A stretch of 64,000 nucleotides of DNA from Janibacter sp. HTCC2649 (GTDB taxonomy: Bacteria > Actinomycetota > Actinomycetes > Actinomycetales > Dermatophilaceae), in NCBI RefSeq assembly GCF_000152705.1, contig NZ_CH672413.1, positions 4,128,804 through 4,192,803 of the forward strand. Direction: 5' to 3'. The notes beneath the pieces are model-generated. The model was not told the DNA's origin and ran no database searches. It saw only the letters and a list, made by a program, of their open reading frames with translations. The translations under genes and the position numbers were made by a program. This document shows, one piece after another, positions 45,369 through 54,216 of this stretch. The first letter of the stretch is position 1. The number at the start of each line of letters is the position of its first letter.

Positions 45369-45947
45369 CCTCGAGTGGGCGAGGAGGGCGTCCACGACAG
45401 CAAGGAAGGACGCCTCGGCGCGTTCGGGGGACCCGAGCAGGCCGGCGAGCTCGAGGCTGACGAAGCCGTGGCCCACCGCCCACAGGCGGCGCGCGTGCTC
45501 CCACTGGTGGCTCTCCTCCGGCAGCAGACCAGCCGCCACCGCGCGCTTCGTGGCCTCGAGGAGCTTGGTGAGGGAGTTCTCGCCGACCCGGCGGTCCTCG
45601 GGAGTGAGAGGAGAAGTGTCGTCCGCGATCCCACCGAACATCACGGCATACAACTGCGGGTTCTCGAGTCCGTTCGCGCGGTAGGCGCGGGCGACGGCCA
45701 CGAGGTCGGCACGTGGGTCGTTCGTGATGGGGAGGTCCTCGAGGTGCAGGTCGAGCTGGTGGAAGCCCTCGGCGACGACCGCCCGCACGAGGTCGGTCAT
45801 GCTGCCGAAGTGGGTGTAGACCGTCATCGTCGACGTGCCGAGCTCGGTCGCAACTCGACGTGCGCTGAGGGCGGAGGGTCCCTGCGTCGCGAGCAGGGTG
45901 GCGGCAGCGCGCACGACCTCGTCGGCGGTGGTGCGTGGCGTGCGCAT
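45366..45947 (-). CDS. TetR family regulator
   Basis: The 193-residue protein has a TetR helix-turn-helix: AAATLLATQGPSALSARRVATE then LGTSTMTVYTHFGSMTDLVRAV. The C-terminal domain is of the TetR_C_33/WHG type (RANGLENPQLYAVMFGG). It is divergent from the DUF4442 gene, and the palindrome between them is a likely operator for both. Confidence 0.88.
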   Translation of the reverse strand: MRTPRTTADEVVRAAATLLATQGPSALSARRVATELGTSTMTVYTHFGSMTDLVRAVVAEGFHQLDLHLEDLPITNDPRADLVAVARAYRANGLENPQLYAVMFGGIADDTSPLTPEDRRVGENSLTKLLEATKRAVAAGLLPEESHQWEHARRLWAVGHGFVSLELAGLLGSPERAEASFLAVVDALLAHSR

Positions 45948-45969
45948 CGGCTTCCTCTTCCTCCATCAC

Positions 45970-45993
45970 GGTGTTATGCTCGGCGTTCTATAA
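45970..45993. promoter_or_regulatory. TGTTAT/ATAACA operator palindrome
   Basis: TGTTAT (45970-45975) and ATAACA (45988-45993) are inverted with a 12-base spacer, in an AT-rich patch between the divergent TetR and DUF4442 genes. TATAAC inside the right half may be the -10 of the DUF4442 gene. Confidence 0.65.
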
Positions 45994-46027
45994 CAGTGTG
46001 ATGTTAACTCAGGTGGAAGGTCTTGTC

Positions 46028-46534
46028 ATGGTTGCGCTCCCGAGCTGGCAGTCGATCGGAGGCAACTCTTCCCTGTTGCGCCACGGCCTCAACGTCTGGC
46101 CACCTTTCGCGTTCGCCGGGATCCGGGTGGCGCAGCTGAGCACGGACTTCCGCCGGGCCCGCGTCGAGCTGGCGAGCAACCCGCTCACGCGCAACTACGT
46201 CGGGACCCAGTTCGGCGGCTCGATCTTCGCGATGACTGACCCGTTCTGGATGTTCCTCACGATGCGCTCGCTGGGGGAGGACTACATCGTCTGGGACCAG
46301 GCCGCCGAGGTGCGCTTCGTCAAGCCGGGGCGAGGGCGGCTGCACGCAGAGTTCGAGGTCACCGACGAGCTCATCAACGAGCTGCGCGAGGCAGCCAGCG
46401 GCGGCGGCAAGGTGTTGCGCTGGTGCGAGACCGACGTCCGCGACGACTCCGGCGAGATCGTCGCCCAGGTGCGCAAGCAGCTCTATGTCCGCCTCAAGCG
46501 CAGGGCCACCAGCGAGCTGGAGAGGTCCAGTTGA
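46028..46534 (+). CDS. DUF4442 hotdog-fold thioesterase-like protein
   Basis: The 168-residue protein resembles DUF4442/PaaI-like hotdog proteins: NVWPPFAFAGIRVAQLSTDF near 24, NPLTRNYVGTQFGGSIFAMTDPF near 54 and VRFVKPGRGRLHAEFEVTD. Such folds often hydrolyse acyl-CoA thioesters; substrate unknown. It is divergent from a TetR gene and upstream of an acyl-CoA synthetase, so a link to fatty acyl metabolism is plausible. A start at 45935 is in frame but upstream of the operator. Confidence 0.8.
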   Translation: MVALPSWQSIGGNSSLLRHGLNVWPPFAFAGIRVAQLSTDFRRARVELASNPLTRNYVGTQFGGSIFAMTDPFWMFLTMRSLGEDYIVWDQAAEVRFVKPGRGRLHAEFEVTDELINELREAASGGGKVLRWCETDVRDDSGEIVAQVRKQLYVRLKRRATSELERSS

Positions 46535-46663
46535 CGGGCGGGTGAGGTCTACCTAACGCGCGGGGCATTACCCACGGGTCACGTTTGTCCTGAGTGAGCC
46601 CGGGGGGCCGGGAACTTGTGGGAGTATCCGGCCACGACTTCCCCAATGACGAGGATGCCTGTG

Positions 46664-48553
46664 ATGCCCACTGCCACGCCCCAGATCCACACTGCCGCCG
46701 ACGAGGCGATCGATGAGCACATCTTCAATGACCGCTCGCTGAGCGTTGCCCATCTCTTCCGTGAACGTGTCGCCCTCAGCCCCGACAAGGCCGCCTTCAT
46801 GTACGCGAAGGTCGGCGCGGGAGCAGACGGAGCGGACGAGTGGGTCAACGTCCCCTGGACCGAGCTGCAGACCAGGGTCAACGCCATCGGAGCCGGTCTC
46901 GTCGCCCTCGGCGTCGGACCCGAGGAGCGCGTCGGCATCGCGTCCGGCACCTGCTACGAGTGGGCCATCGCCGACCTCGGCATCATGGTGTGCGGTGGCG
47001 TCACGACGACGATCTACCCCACGACGATCGACGATGACGTCGCCTTCATCATCAGTGACTCCCTGAGCAAGGTCATCTTCGCCGAGAACGCCGACCAGGT
47101 CGCCAAGCTCCGCCGGATCCAGAACCTGATCCCCGGCGTGAGCAAGGTCGTGACCTTTGACCCCGAAGCCGCCACCGGCGAGGACGACTGGGTCATCTCG
47201 CTCGACAGCCTCGAGGGTCTCGGTCGCACCGGCCTCCAGCGCGACCCCGGCCTCATCGACGAGCGCATCGACGCGATCACCCCCGACCGTCTCGCCACGA
47301 TCATCTACACCTCGGGAACGACGGGCCGTCCCAAGGGGGTCCGGCTCAAGCACAAGAGCTTCGTCTACGAGGCTGCGGCGATGCACGCGGCGGGCCTGCT
47401 GAGGGAGGACGACCTCCAGTACCTCTGGCTGCCCCTGGCGCACATCTTCGGCAAGGTCCTGCTCACGGTTCCCCTCCAGACAGGTCTGACGACGGCCATC
47501 GACGGCCGGATCGACAAGATCGTCGACAACCTCGCCGTCGTGCACCCGACCCTGATGGGTGCGGCCCCGCGCATCTTCGAGAAGGCCTACGGCCGGATCA
47601 GCCTGATGATGGAGCAGGAGGGCGGCGCCAAGCTCAAGCTCTTCACCTGGGCCGGTGGCGTCGGCCGCGAGGTCAGCGAGCTGCGCGAGCAGGGCAAGGA
47701 GCCGAGTGGCCTGCTCGCCATCAAGCATGGCCTCGCCGACAAGATCATCATGAGCAAGATCCGCGAGCGCTTCGGCGGCAAGATCCGCTACTTCATCTCC
47801 GGCTCGGCGGCGCTGAACCAGGACATCGCTCGCTGGTTCGACTCCATGGGCCTGCCCATCCTCGAGGGCTACGGCCTGACCGAGTCGACTGCTGGCGCAT
47901 TCATCGTCCGGCCGGGAGCCCTGAGGTACGGCTCGGTCGGCTGGCCCTTCCCGGGTTCGGAGGCCAAGATCGCCGAGGACGGCGAGGTGCTGCTCAAGGG
48001 CGACCACATCATGGACGGCTACCACAACAACCCCGAGGCCACGGCCGAGGTGCTCGAGGCCGACGGCTGGTTCCACACGGGCGACATCGGTGAGATCGAC
48101 GAACGCGGCTTCCTCAAGATCACCGACCGCAAGAAGGACCTCTTCAAGACCTCCGGTGGCAAGTACGTCGCGCCGTCGGTCATCGAGTCGACCTTCAAGG
48201 GACTCTGCCCCTACGTGAGCCAGTTCCTCGTCTATGGCGCGGATCGCAACTTCGTCTCCGCGCTCGTCACCCTCGACCCGGACGCCATCCAGGGCTGGGC
48301 CGCGGCCAACGGGCTGGGCGACCGGACCTACGCCGAGATCGTGACCTCCGACAAGGCGCACGAGATGGTCCAGGGCTACGTCGACGAGCTCAACTCCGGG
48401 CTCAACCGCTGGGAGACGATCAAGAAGTTCTCGATCCTCGACTCCGACCTCACCGTCGACAGCGGCGAGCTCACCCCGAGCCTGAAGCTCAAGCGCAAGG
48501 TCGTCACCGAGCGCTACCAGGACACCTTGGACGCCCACTACGCCGGCAGCTGA
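46664..48553 (+). CDS. Long-chain fatty acyl-CoA synthetase (FadD15-like)
   Basis: The 629-residue AMP-binding enzyme activates fatty acids with ATP and CoA. Motifs: IIYTSGTTGRPKGVRL near 213-228, LEGYGLTEST near 402, GWFHTGDIGEID near 468 and KTSGGKYVAPSVIES near 500. The start is uncertain (ATG 46646, 46655 or 46664; GTG 46616); I favour 46664, with GAGGA 8 bases upstream. Confidence 0.88.
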   Translation: MPTATPQIHTAADEAIDEHIFNDRSLSVAHLFRERVALSPDKAAFMYAKVGAGADGADEWVNVPWTELQTRVNAIGAGLVALGVGPEERVGIASGTCYEWAIADLGIMVCGGVTTTIYPTTIDDDVAFIISDSLSKVIFAENADQVAKLRRIQNLIPGVSKVVTFDPEAATGEDDWVISLDSLEGLGRTGLQRDPGLIDERIDAITPDRLATIIYTSGTTGRPKGVRLKHKSFVYEAAAMHAAGLLREDDLQYLWLPLAHIFGKVLLTVPLQTGLTTAIDGRIDKIVDNLAVVHPTLMGAAPRIFEKAYGRISLMMEQEGGAKLKLFTWAGGVGREVSELREQGKEPSGLLAIKHGLADKIIMSKIRERFGGKIRYFISGSAALNQDIARWFDSMGLPILEGYGLTESTAGAFIVRPGALRYGSVGWPFPGSEAKIAEDGEVLLKGDHIMDGYHNNPEATAEVLEADGWFHTGDIGEIDERGFLKITDRKKDLFKTSGGKYVAPSVIESTFKGLCPYVSQFLVYGADRNFVSALVTLDPDAIQGWAAANGLGDRTYAEIVTSDKAHEMVQGYVDELNSGLNRWETIKKFSILDSDLTVDSGELTPSLKLKRKVVTERYQDTLDAHYAGS

Positions 48554-48563
48554 CCCCTTCCAC

Positions 48564-48619
48564 TTCGTGCCCCAAACGGACGCTGCGAGCGCAGCGAGCG
48601 TGTCCGTTTGGGGCACGAA
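48564..48619. repeat. REP-like hairpin between convergent genes
   Basis: Arms TTCGTGCCCCAAACGGAC (48564-48581) and their complement (48602-48619) match perfectly; the loop GCTGCGAGCGCAGC forms its own hairpin. The stem shares the TTCGTGCC...ACGGAC core with 10,812-10,886. It probably terminates both the acyl-CoA synthetase and the methyltransferase genes. Confidence 0.82.
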
Positions 48620-48624
48620 CTGGA

Positions 48625-49245
48625 TCAGTCCTCGATGAGGGGGACGAAACGGTAGGCCCCGTGGATCTCGACCCGAGCGTCATCCAGCCGTCCTGCTGGG
48701 TATGCCGCCCGCTCACCTTCGCTGCCCGCGTCCCGGTCGCGCGTCACCTTGTGCATCCACCTGAGCACCGGAATCACCATGACGCCACCGGGCACGAGCT
48801 GGTCGACGAGAACCCGGGGGAGGGTCCGCGCCTGCGCCGACACGAGGATCCGGTCGAAGGGGCCGTCGCTGGGTGAGCCCAGGACTCCCGGAGCGGCCAG
48901 CGTGAGGTGAGCCCACGGCATACCCGCTCGGTCGAGGTTGACCGCGCCGGTCTTGCGGAGCTCGGGCACCCGTTCGACGCCGATCACTGAGCCCGACGGG
49001 CCGGTGAGGTGGGCAAGCAACGCGGTCGTCCAACCGGAGCCGGCGCCGACGTCGAGGACGCGATCGCCGGGTCGCACGCCGAGCAACTCGAGCATGGCGG
49101 ACACCGTGCGGGGCTGGGAGTTCGTCTGGCCGTGCCCGATCGGCAAGGGCCCGTCACGTCCCGCGTGCCGGCGCTCGCGCAGCGGTAGGTAGTCCCGACG
49201 CGGCCGCGCGACCATCGCTTCCGCGACCTTCTCCCGTGCGTCCAT
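48625..49245 (-). CDS. pcm: Protein-L-isoaspartate O-methyltransferase
   Basis: The 206-residue SAM enzyme repairs isoaspartate in aged proteins. It has RRDYLPLRER near 16, IGHGQTNSQPRTVSAMLELL near 35, SAM motif VLDVGAGSGWTTALLAHL near 62 and LVPGGVMVIPV near 148. ATG 49245 is chosen; the frame is open far upstream but overlaps the divergent radical SAM gene. Confidence 0.9.
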   Translation of the reverse strand: MDAREKVAEAMVARPRRDYLPLRERRHAGRDGPLPIGHGQTNSQPRTVSAMLELLGVRPGDRVLDVGAGSGWTTALLAHLTGPSGSVIGVERVPELRKTGAVNLDRAGMPWAHLTLAAPGVLGSPSDGPFDRILVSAQARTLPRVLVDQLVPGGVMVIPVLRWMHKVTRDRDAGSEGERAAYPAGRLDDARVEIHGAYRFVPLIED

Positions 49246-49290
49246 GACCCCAGTGTGCCCGTGACTTTGGGGCCTGCCCCGCAGCGAACG

Positions 49291-49296
49291 TACCCT
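49291..49296 (+). promoter_or_regulatory. Leaderless -10 of the radical SAM gene
   Basis: TACCCT ends 6 bases before ATG 49303. Confidence 0.5.
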
Positions 49297-49302
49297 TGGC
49301 CC

Positions 49303-51291
49303 ATGGACACCCGTACTCCTGGCGACTCCCTGTTCCCCGCGCTCGAGCCCCTGCTCGAGCAGGTGAGCAAGCCGATCCAGTACGTCGGCGGTGAGCTCAA
49401 CTCGACCGTCAAGGACTGGGACTGCGGCGGGGCCAACACCGTGCGCTGGGCGCTCATGTACCCCGACGCCTACGAGGTCGGTGTCCCCAACCAGGGCTCG
49501 ATGATCCTGTACGAAGTCCTCAACGAGCGCGACGGCGTCCTCTGCGAGCGCACGTATGCCGTGTGGCCCGACATGGAGGCCCTCATGCGTGCCGAGGGGG
49601 TTCCGCAGTTCACTGTCGACGCACACCGCGCGATCGGTGACTTCGACGTCCTCGGCGTCTCGTTCTCGACCGAGCTCGGCTACACCAACCTCCTCACCGC
49701 GCTCGACCTCGGCGGCATCCCGCTGCACGCGCGTGACCGCGTCGACGGCGACCCGATCGTCATTGCTGGCGGGCACGCGGCGTTCAACCCCGAGACGCTC
49801 GCCGACTTCATCGACGCCGCCATCATCGGCGACGGTGAGGAAGCCGTCCTCATGGTCACCGGCCTCATCAATGCGTGGAAACGCGAGGGTATGCCGGGGG
49901 GCCGGCGTGAGCTGCTGCTGCGCCTTGCGAAGACCGGCGGGGTCTACGTGCCCGGGTTCTATGACGTGACCTACCTGGCCGATGGCCGCATCCAGCGCAT
50001 CGCGCCGACCGAGCCCGGTGTCCCGTGGCGCGTGTCGAAGCACACCGTCATGGACCTCGATGCGTGGCCGTACCCGAAGCAGCCGCTCGTGCCGCTCGCT
50101 GAGTCGGTGCACGAGCGCATGTCGGTCGAGATCTTCCGCGGTTGCACCCGTGGCTGCCGCTTCTGCCAGGCCGGCATGATCACCCGCCCGGTGCGTGAGC
50201 GCTCCATCACCGGCATCGGCGAGATGGTCGAAAAGGGGCTCGCCGCAACGGGATTCGAAGAGGTGGGCCTGCTGTCGCTGTCGAGCGCCGACCACTCCGA
50301 GATCGCCGAGCTGACCAAGGGGCTCGCCGATCGCTACGAAGGCACCCAGACCGGACTGTCGCTTCCGTCAACTCGCGTCGACGCCTTCAACATCGACCTC
50401 GCCAACGAGCTGACCCGCAACGGGCGCCGCTCCGGGCTGACGTTCGCCCCCGAGGGTGGCAGCGAGCGGATCCGCAAGGTGATCAACAAGATGGTCACCG
50501 AGGAGGACCTCATCAAGACCGTCTCGGCGGCCTACGGAGCAGGCTGGCGCAACGTCAAGCTCTACTTCATGTGCGGCCTCCCGACCGAGACCGACGAGGA
50601 CGTCCTCCAGATCGCCGAGCTCGCCAAGAAGGTCATCGAGACCGGGCGTCAGGTCAGTGGCCGCAAGGACATCCGCTGCACCGTGTCGATCGGTGGCTTC
50701 GTGCCCAAGCCGCACACCCCGTTCCAGTGGGTCGCGCAGCTCTCGGCCGATGAGACCGACGCCCGACTCACGAAGTTGCGCGACGCCATCCGCGCCGACA
50801 AGCGGTTCGGGTCATCGATCGGCTTCCGCTACCACGACGGCAAGCCCGGCATCGTCGAGGGACTCCTGTCCCGCGGTGACCGCCGCGTGGGCGCCGTCAT
50901 CGAGCAGGTGTGGCGCGACGGCGGACGCTTCGACGGGTGGAGCGAGCACTTCTCCTACGAGAAGTGGATGACCGCTGCCGACAAGGCGTTCGCCGCGAGC
51001 GAGTGGCCGATCGACGTCGACTGGTACACGACGCGCGAGCGTGAGGAGTCCGAGGTCCTGCCCTGGGACGTCGTCGACTCCGGCCTCGACAAGGAATGGC
51101 TCTGGCAGGACTGGCTCGACTCTCTCGACGAGACCGAGGTCGACGACTGCCGCTGGACTCCCTGCTTCGACTGTGGCGTCTGCCCGCAGATGGGCACCGA
51201 GATCGAGATCGGCCCGACTGGCAAGGTGCTCCTACCCCTCACGATCCTCGGTGCAGGCAAGGCCGGCATGGCCGAACACACCCACGCCTGA
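49303..51291 (+). CDS. B12-binding-type radical SAM protein (TIGR03960 family)
   Basis: The 662-residue protein has an N-terminal cobalamin-binding-like fold (VPNQGSMILYEVLN, DVLGVSFSTELGYTNLLTAL) and a radical SAM core with CTRGCRFC (C281, C285, C288), GGSERIRKVINK and VGGFVPKPHTPFQW-like motifs (SIGGFVPKPHTPFQWV). Its end CDCGVCPQ-like segment (CFDCGVC) could bind another cluster. The usual partner, the DUF2344 protein, is at 57,448. The reaction is not known. The start fits a leaderless promoter. Confidence 0.9.
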   Translation: MDTRTPGDSLFPALEPLLEQVSKPIQYVGGELNSTVKDWDCGGANTVRWALMYPDAYEVGVPNQGSMILYEVLNERDGVLCERTYAVWPDMEALMRAEGVPQFTVDAHRAIGDFDVLGVSFSTELGYTNLLTALDLGGIPLHARDRVDGDPIVIAGGHAAFNPETLADFIDAAIIGDGEEAVLMVTGLINAWKREGMPGGRRELLLRLAKTGGVYVPGFYDVTYLADGRIQRIAPTEPGVPWRVSKHTVMDLDAWPYPKQPLVPLAESVHERMSVEIFRGCTRGCRFCQAGMITRPVRERSITGIGEMVEKGLAATGFEEVGLLSLSSADHSEIAELTKGLADRYEGTQTGLSLPSTRVDAFNIDLANELTRNGRRSGLTFAPEGGSERIRKVINKMVTEEDLIKTVSAAYGAGWRNVKLYFMCGLPTETDEDVLQIAELAKKVIETGRQVSGRKDIRCTVSIGGFVPKPHTPFQWVAQLSADETDARLTKLRDAIRADKRFGSSIGFRYHDGKPGIVEGLLSRGDRRVGAVIEQVWRDGGRFDGWSEHFSYEKWMTAADKAFAASEWPIDVDWYTTREREESEVLPWDVVDSGLDKEWLWQDWLDSLDETEVDDCRWTPCFDCGVCPQMGTEIEIGPTGKVLLPLTILGAGKAGMAEHTHA

Positions 51292-51294
51292 CCG

Positions 51295-51825
51295 ATGTCA
51301 GGGCGACCGGTCGGGACCTCTGTGACGAGTCGGGGGTCCCTGAGGCCCCGACTCGTCACAGATTGGGCGACTCGTGGCGGCACCATCCGCCCGGTCGGCA
51401 ACAGCAGCGACCTGGACGACCTCATCGCGCTGCGACTTGCATGGAAGCCTGCGTCCGATGACACCCAGGCCGATGCCCTGGCCGACGACATGCGTTCCTG
51501 GTGGGAACGCAACGGCGCTGGAAGGCGAGCGTGGATCGCGAGGGGAGCAGGCGGCATACCCGTCGGCATGGCCAACGCGGCCATCTTCGAACGCATGCCG
51601 GTCCCGGGAACGGGGTCAGCGCGGTGGATCTACGTCGCCAATGTCTTCGTCCTGCCGGAGCACCGCAGGCAGGGCATTGCCGCCGACCTCATGAACGCGC
51701 TTGTCGAATGGGCTCGCGCCGAGGGCATGGTGCGCATCGTCCTCGCACCGAGCGAGATGTCGATCCCGTTCTATGCCTCACTCGGGTTCCGGCCTGCTGA
51801 CGACCTCATGCGCCTGGACCTGTGA
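51295..51825 (+). CDS. GNAT family N-acetyltransferase
   Basis: The 176-residue protein has GNAT features: TIRPVGNSSDLDDLIALRLAW near 29, then WIYVANVFVLPEHRRQGIAADLMNAL-type motif A (RRQGIA) near 120 and FYASLGFRPADDLMRLDL at the end. The start is uncertain: ATG 51295 or GTG 51322. Both place the 17-bp hairpin 51319-51362 in the first codons. Substrate unknown. Confidence 0.8.
   Translation: MSGRPVGTSVTSRGSLRPRLVTDWATRGGTIRPVGNSSDLDDLIALRLAWKPASDDTQADALADDMRSWWERNGAGRRAWIARGAGGIPVGMANAAIFERMPVPGTGSARWIYVANVFVLPEHRRQGIAADLMNALVEWARAEGMVRIVLAPSEMSIPFYASLGFRPADDLMRLDL
51319..51362. repeat. 17-bp perfect hairpin at the GNAT 5' end
   Basis: TCTGTGACGAGTCGGGG (51319-51335) and its complement (51346-51362) flank a 10-base loop. 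It may end the radical SAM transcript or mask GNAT translation. Confidence 0.8.
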
Positions 51826-51850
51826 CGTGCGTCTGAAGCTCCTATGTCTG

Positions 51851-53063
51851 TCAAGCGGTGTTGAGCCACTCGCGGTAGCGGTTAACGACTTCTGGAGTGA
51901 TGTGCAGCCCTCGCTCGGTTCGGCTGATGGTTATCGTTGCTAGGCCAAGTGCGTGGGCTGCTGCTGCGAGGGTGATGTTCTTGGCCTGCCTGGTGGGGCG
52001 CAGGTCGTGGACGCCGAGGTCCTCGTGTGGCCGCGTGAGTTGCTTAAACATTTCCCGGGCGATGGCGCGTTTGAGGAGCCGCAGGATCTCTGGCGTGGAC
52101 CGGCCGCGGTCACGCTGTCGCTGTACGAAGGCCTTGGTGGGCGGGTGGTTCCTGAGCCGTGCCATCGCGATGGTGTGCAATGCGTTGTTTGCGCGTCGGT
52201 CACCCCCGCGTGACAACCGGTGGCGTGTGGTCTTGCCTGACGAGGCCGGGACGGGCGCGGTGCCACAGAGCGCGGCGAACGAAGCCTCACTGCGCAGCCT
52301 GTCGGGGTTGCCGCCGGCGGTGATGAGCAGTTGTGCCGCGGTGGTGTTCCCAACGCCGTGGAGGTGCAGTAGATGGGGCGCGGCCTTTTCGATCATTGTG
52401 GTCCAGTTCGGTGTCGAGTTCGCTGATCTCTCGGGTCAGGCTCTGGTGGCGGCGCGCGAGGGACTTCAATGCGGTCAGGACCAGACGTTCTTCGAGATCT
52501 GGGTGCACGCTGGGGCGGCAGGCTGCGAGCGTCTGGATCAGGCGTGCCGCGGTGAGGTTGCGATATTTTTCCCGCAGGTCGGCCGGGGACGTCACCAGTT
52601 GGTGGCGAATCTGGACCTGTGCTGCTGCTCTGGCTTTGACAGCTGAGCGCCGAGCATTGTGTAGAGCGCGAAGCGCGGTGATGTCCGCTGACTTCGCTGC
52701 CGCGGTTGCCCTACCGCTCAACATGGCCTGGGCCGCCTGGTAGGCATCCAACGGATCCGACTTGCCCTCGCGCCGGCGTACCGCCCGCTCAGGCCGCACC
52801 ACCTCGAAGACCGCGATGCCCGCCTCACCGGCCGCTCGAGTGATACCCACTCCATACGAACTGGTGCCCTCAATCCCGATCCCCACCACCTCACCTCGAC
52901 CGGTCAGGAACGCCAGGGCCTGCCGATACCCCGAAGGTGTCGTGGGGAACTCCTGGTCACCCAACTGCCTCCCCCACGAGTCAACAGCCGCGACGTGGAT
53001 GGTGTCGGCGTGGGTGTCAACGCCTCCCACAAGCGTTCCGGGCTCGAGATTTGTCACTGTCAT
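51851..53063 (-). pseudogene. IS110 family transposase, frameshifted
   Basis: Two frames make one DEDD transposase. The first (from 53063) has VGGVDTHADTIHVAAVD, GIGIEGTSSYG and KSDPLDAYQAAQAM with the DEDD residues. The second (to 51851) has HLHGVGNTTAAQLLITAGG and CGTAPVPASSGKTTRHRLSRGG, the Tnp20 domain with its serine. Removing one base at 52396-52397 joins them as ELDHMIEKAAPHLL and gives a normal 403-residue protein. The copy is therefore probably inactive by a one-base insertion, unless the base is a sequencing error. Confidence 0.85.
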
Positions 53064-53123
53064 GATGGAAAGTGCCTTCCGTGTCGATTCGGTTGGTCGA
53101 CGCCGGTCGGGCGAGCAGACAGG

Positions 53124-53278
53124 ACACTGATGAGGCTTCGCCAGGCTCTTATGAGGTCATGTCCGCCCGGCCGGCGCGCGGGACCCCGAGAGTCAGGCGG
53201 TCCAGTTGATGGTCAAGCCAGCAGGCCGACAGTCAGTGCCAGAGTCATGACCCTCGGGGCAACAAACATCATCAGTGT
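53124..53278 (-). ncRNA. Candidate IS110 bridge RNA region
   Basis: This lies in the non-coding left end of the IS110 element. ACACTGATGA (53124-53133) pairs with TCATCAGTGT (53269-53278), and 53184-53195 pairs with 53248-53259 with one mismatch, giving a nested structure. IS110 elements of this layout encode a bridge RNA here. The assignment is inferred from position and pairing only; part of the region could be host DNA upstream of the VOC gene. Confidence 0.4.
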
Positions 53279-53303
53279 CGGTGCCCGGTGTCACTGTGAA
53301 GGC

Positions 53304-53765
53304 ATGAGCCGCACCATCCAGGTCACCTTTGATGCCCACGACCCAGCCGCACTGTCGCGGTTCTGGGCCGAAGCGCTCGGCTACCTCATCCCTGGCCCAC
53401 CCGGCGTGGAGCTGCCCGAGGGCGCCGATCCGTTCGAGGCATGGGCAGAGTTCCTCACGAACCTCGGCGTACCCGAGTCCCAGCACAACTCCCGGTCCGC
53501 CATCGAGGACCCCGAGGGGGGCGGGCCTCGGGTCTTCTTCCAGCAGGTGCCGGAGGACAAGACCGCCAAGAACCGCGTGCACCTCGACGTCCGGGCAGCG
53601 CCAGGACTCCAGGGCGACGAACGCATGGCGGCGCTCGAGGCCGAGTGCGAGCGCCTCGTTGCCCTTGGCGCCCAGCGGACCCGCCGGATCGAACCCCAAC
53701 CGCCCATGGAGGCGGGCTTCATCGTCATGCAGGACCCCGAGGACAACGAGTTCTGCCTCGACTGA
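53304..53765 (+). CDS. VOC (glyoxalase-like) family protein
   Basis: The 153-residue protein has a glyoxalase-like domain: TIQVTFDAHDPAALSRFWAEAL at the start, RVFFQQVPEDKTAKNRVHLDVRA near 78, and FIVMQDPEDNEFCLD at the end. The histidine and the glutamate in NEFC could bind metal. Function unknown. ATG 53304 follows GAAGG. Confidence 0.8.
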   Translation: MSRTIQVTFDAHDPAALSRFWAEALGYLIPGPPGVELPEGADPFEAWAEFLTNLGVPESQHNSRSAIEDPEGGGPRVFFQQVPEDKTAKNRVHLDVRAAPGLQGDERMAALEAECERLVALGAQRTRRIEPQPPMEAGFIVMQDPEDNEFCLD

Positions 53766-53849
53766 GGGGGGGCGACTGAGGGTTCGGTCAGGGCTCACTC
53801 GGGGACGCTCCTGATTCCCGTGACGCGCCCCGGTCGCGAGGCTGGCTCC

Positions 53850-54179
53850 ATGCCCTGGTTCGCCCTCCTGCTCACCGTCTGGCTCGTCTGCGCCGGCCGG
53901 GCGCGTCGCCCTCGCGGTGATCGCTGGCGGATTCGTCTGTATGCCGTGACGCTGGTCCCCGTGTCAGTCCTGGTCCTTGTGGGGGTCCTGCTCGCCATCC
54001 AGTCGGTCGTCGGGGGGCCGTCCGAAGGCGCTCTTCCTGCGACGCTGCCCTATGCGCAATGGCTCGGACTGGTGACCAACCTCGTCGTGGCCGACATCGT
54101 CCTCCAGCGTCGCGCGCCCGCCCACAGGTTCACGAGGCATTCACTTTCGGATCGGCCTCCGGCCCTCGTCCGTGACTAG
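53850..54179 (+). CDS. Small membrane protein, unknown
   Basis: The 109-residue protein has three predicted membrane stretches: FALLLTVWLVCAG near 4-16, LYAVTLVPVSVLVLVGVLLA near 32-52 and AQWLGLVTNLVVADIVL near 70-86. The start could also be GTG 53820. I recognise no family. Its TAG stop begins the TAGGTT -10 box of the next gene. Confidence 0.5.
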   Translation: MPWFALLLTVWLVCAGRARRPRGDRWRIRLYAVTLVPVSVLVLVGVLLAIQSVVGGPSEGALPATLPYAQWLGLVTNLVVADIVLQRRAPAHRFTRHSLSDRPPALVRD

Positions 54180-54182
54180 GTT
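54177..54182 (+). promoter_or_regulatory. -10 box overlapping a stop codon
   Basis: TAGGTT starts with the TAG stop of the small membrane protein and lies 35 bases before ATG 54217. Confidence 0.45.
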
Positions 54183-54216
54183 GAGGGCACCCTGGATCCC
54201 TGACGAAGGAACACCC

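Larger units (their letters stand above)
51826..53303 (-). mobile_element. IS110-family element, ends unresolved
   Basis: The element holds one broken IS110-type transposase and lies between the GNAT and VOC genes. At most 25 bases separate its ORF end from the GNAT stop, while up to 240 non-coding bases precede the ORF, the layout of the IS110 subgroup with a long left end. IS110 elements lack terminal repeats and target duplications, so exact ends cannot be set from this sequence; the outer limits here are the neighbouring genes. Confidence 0.75.
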
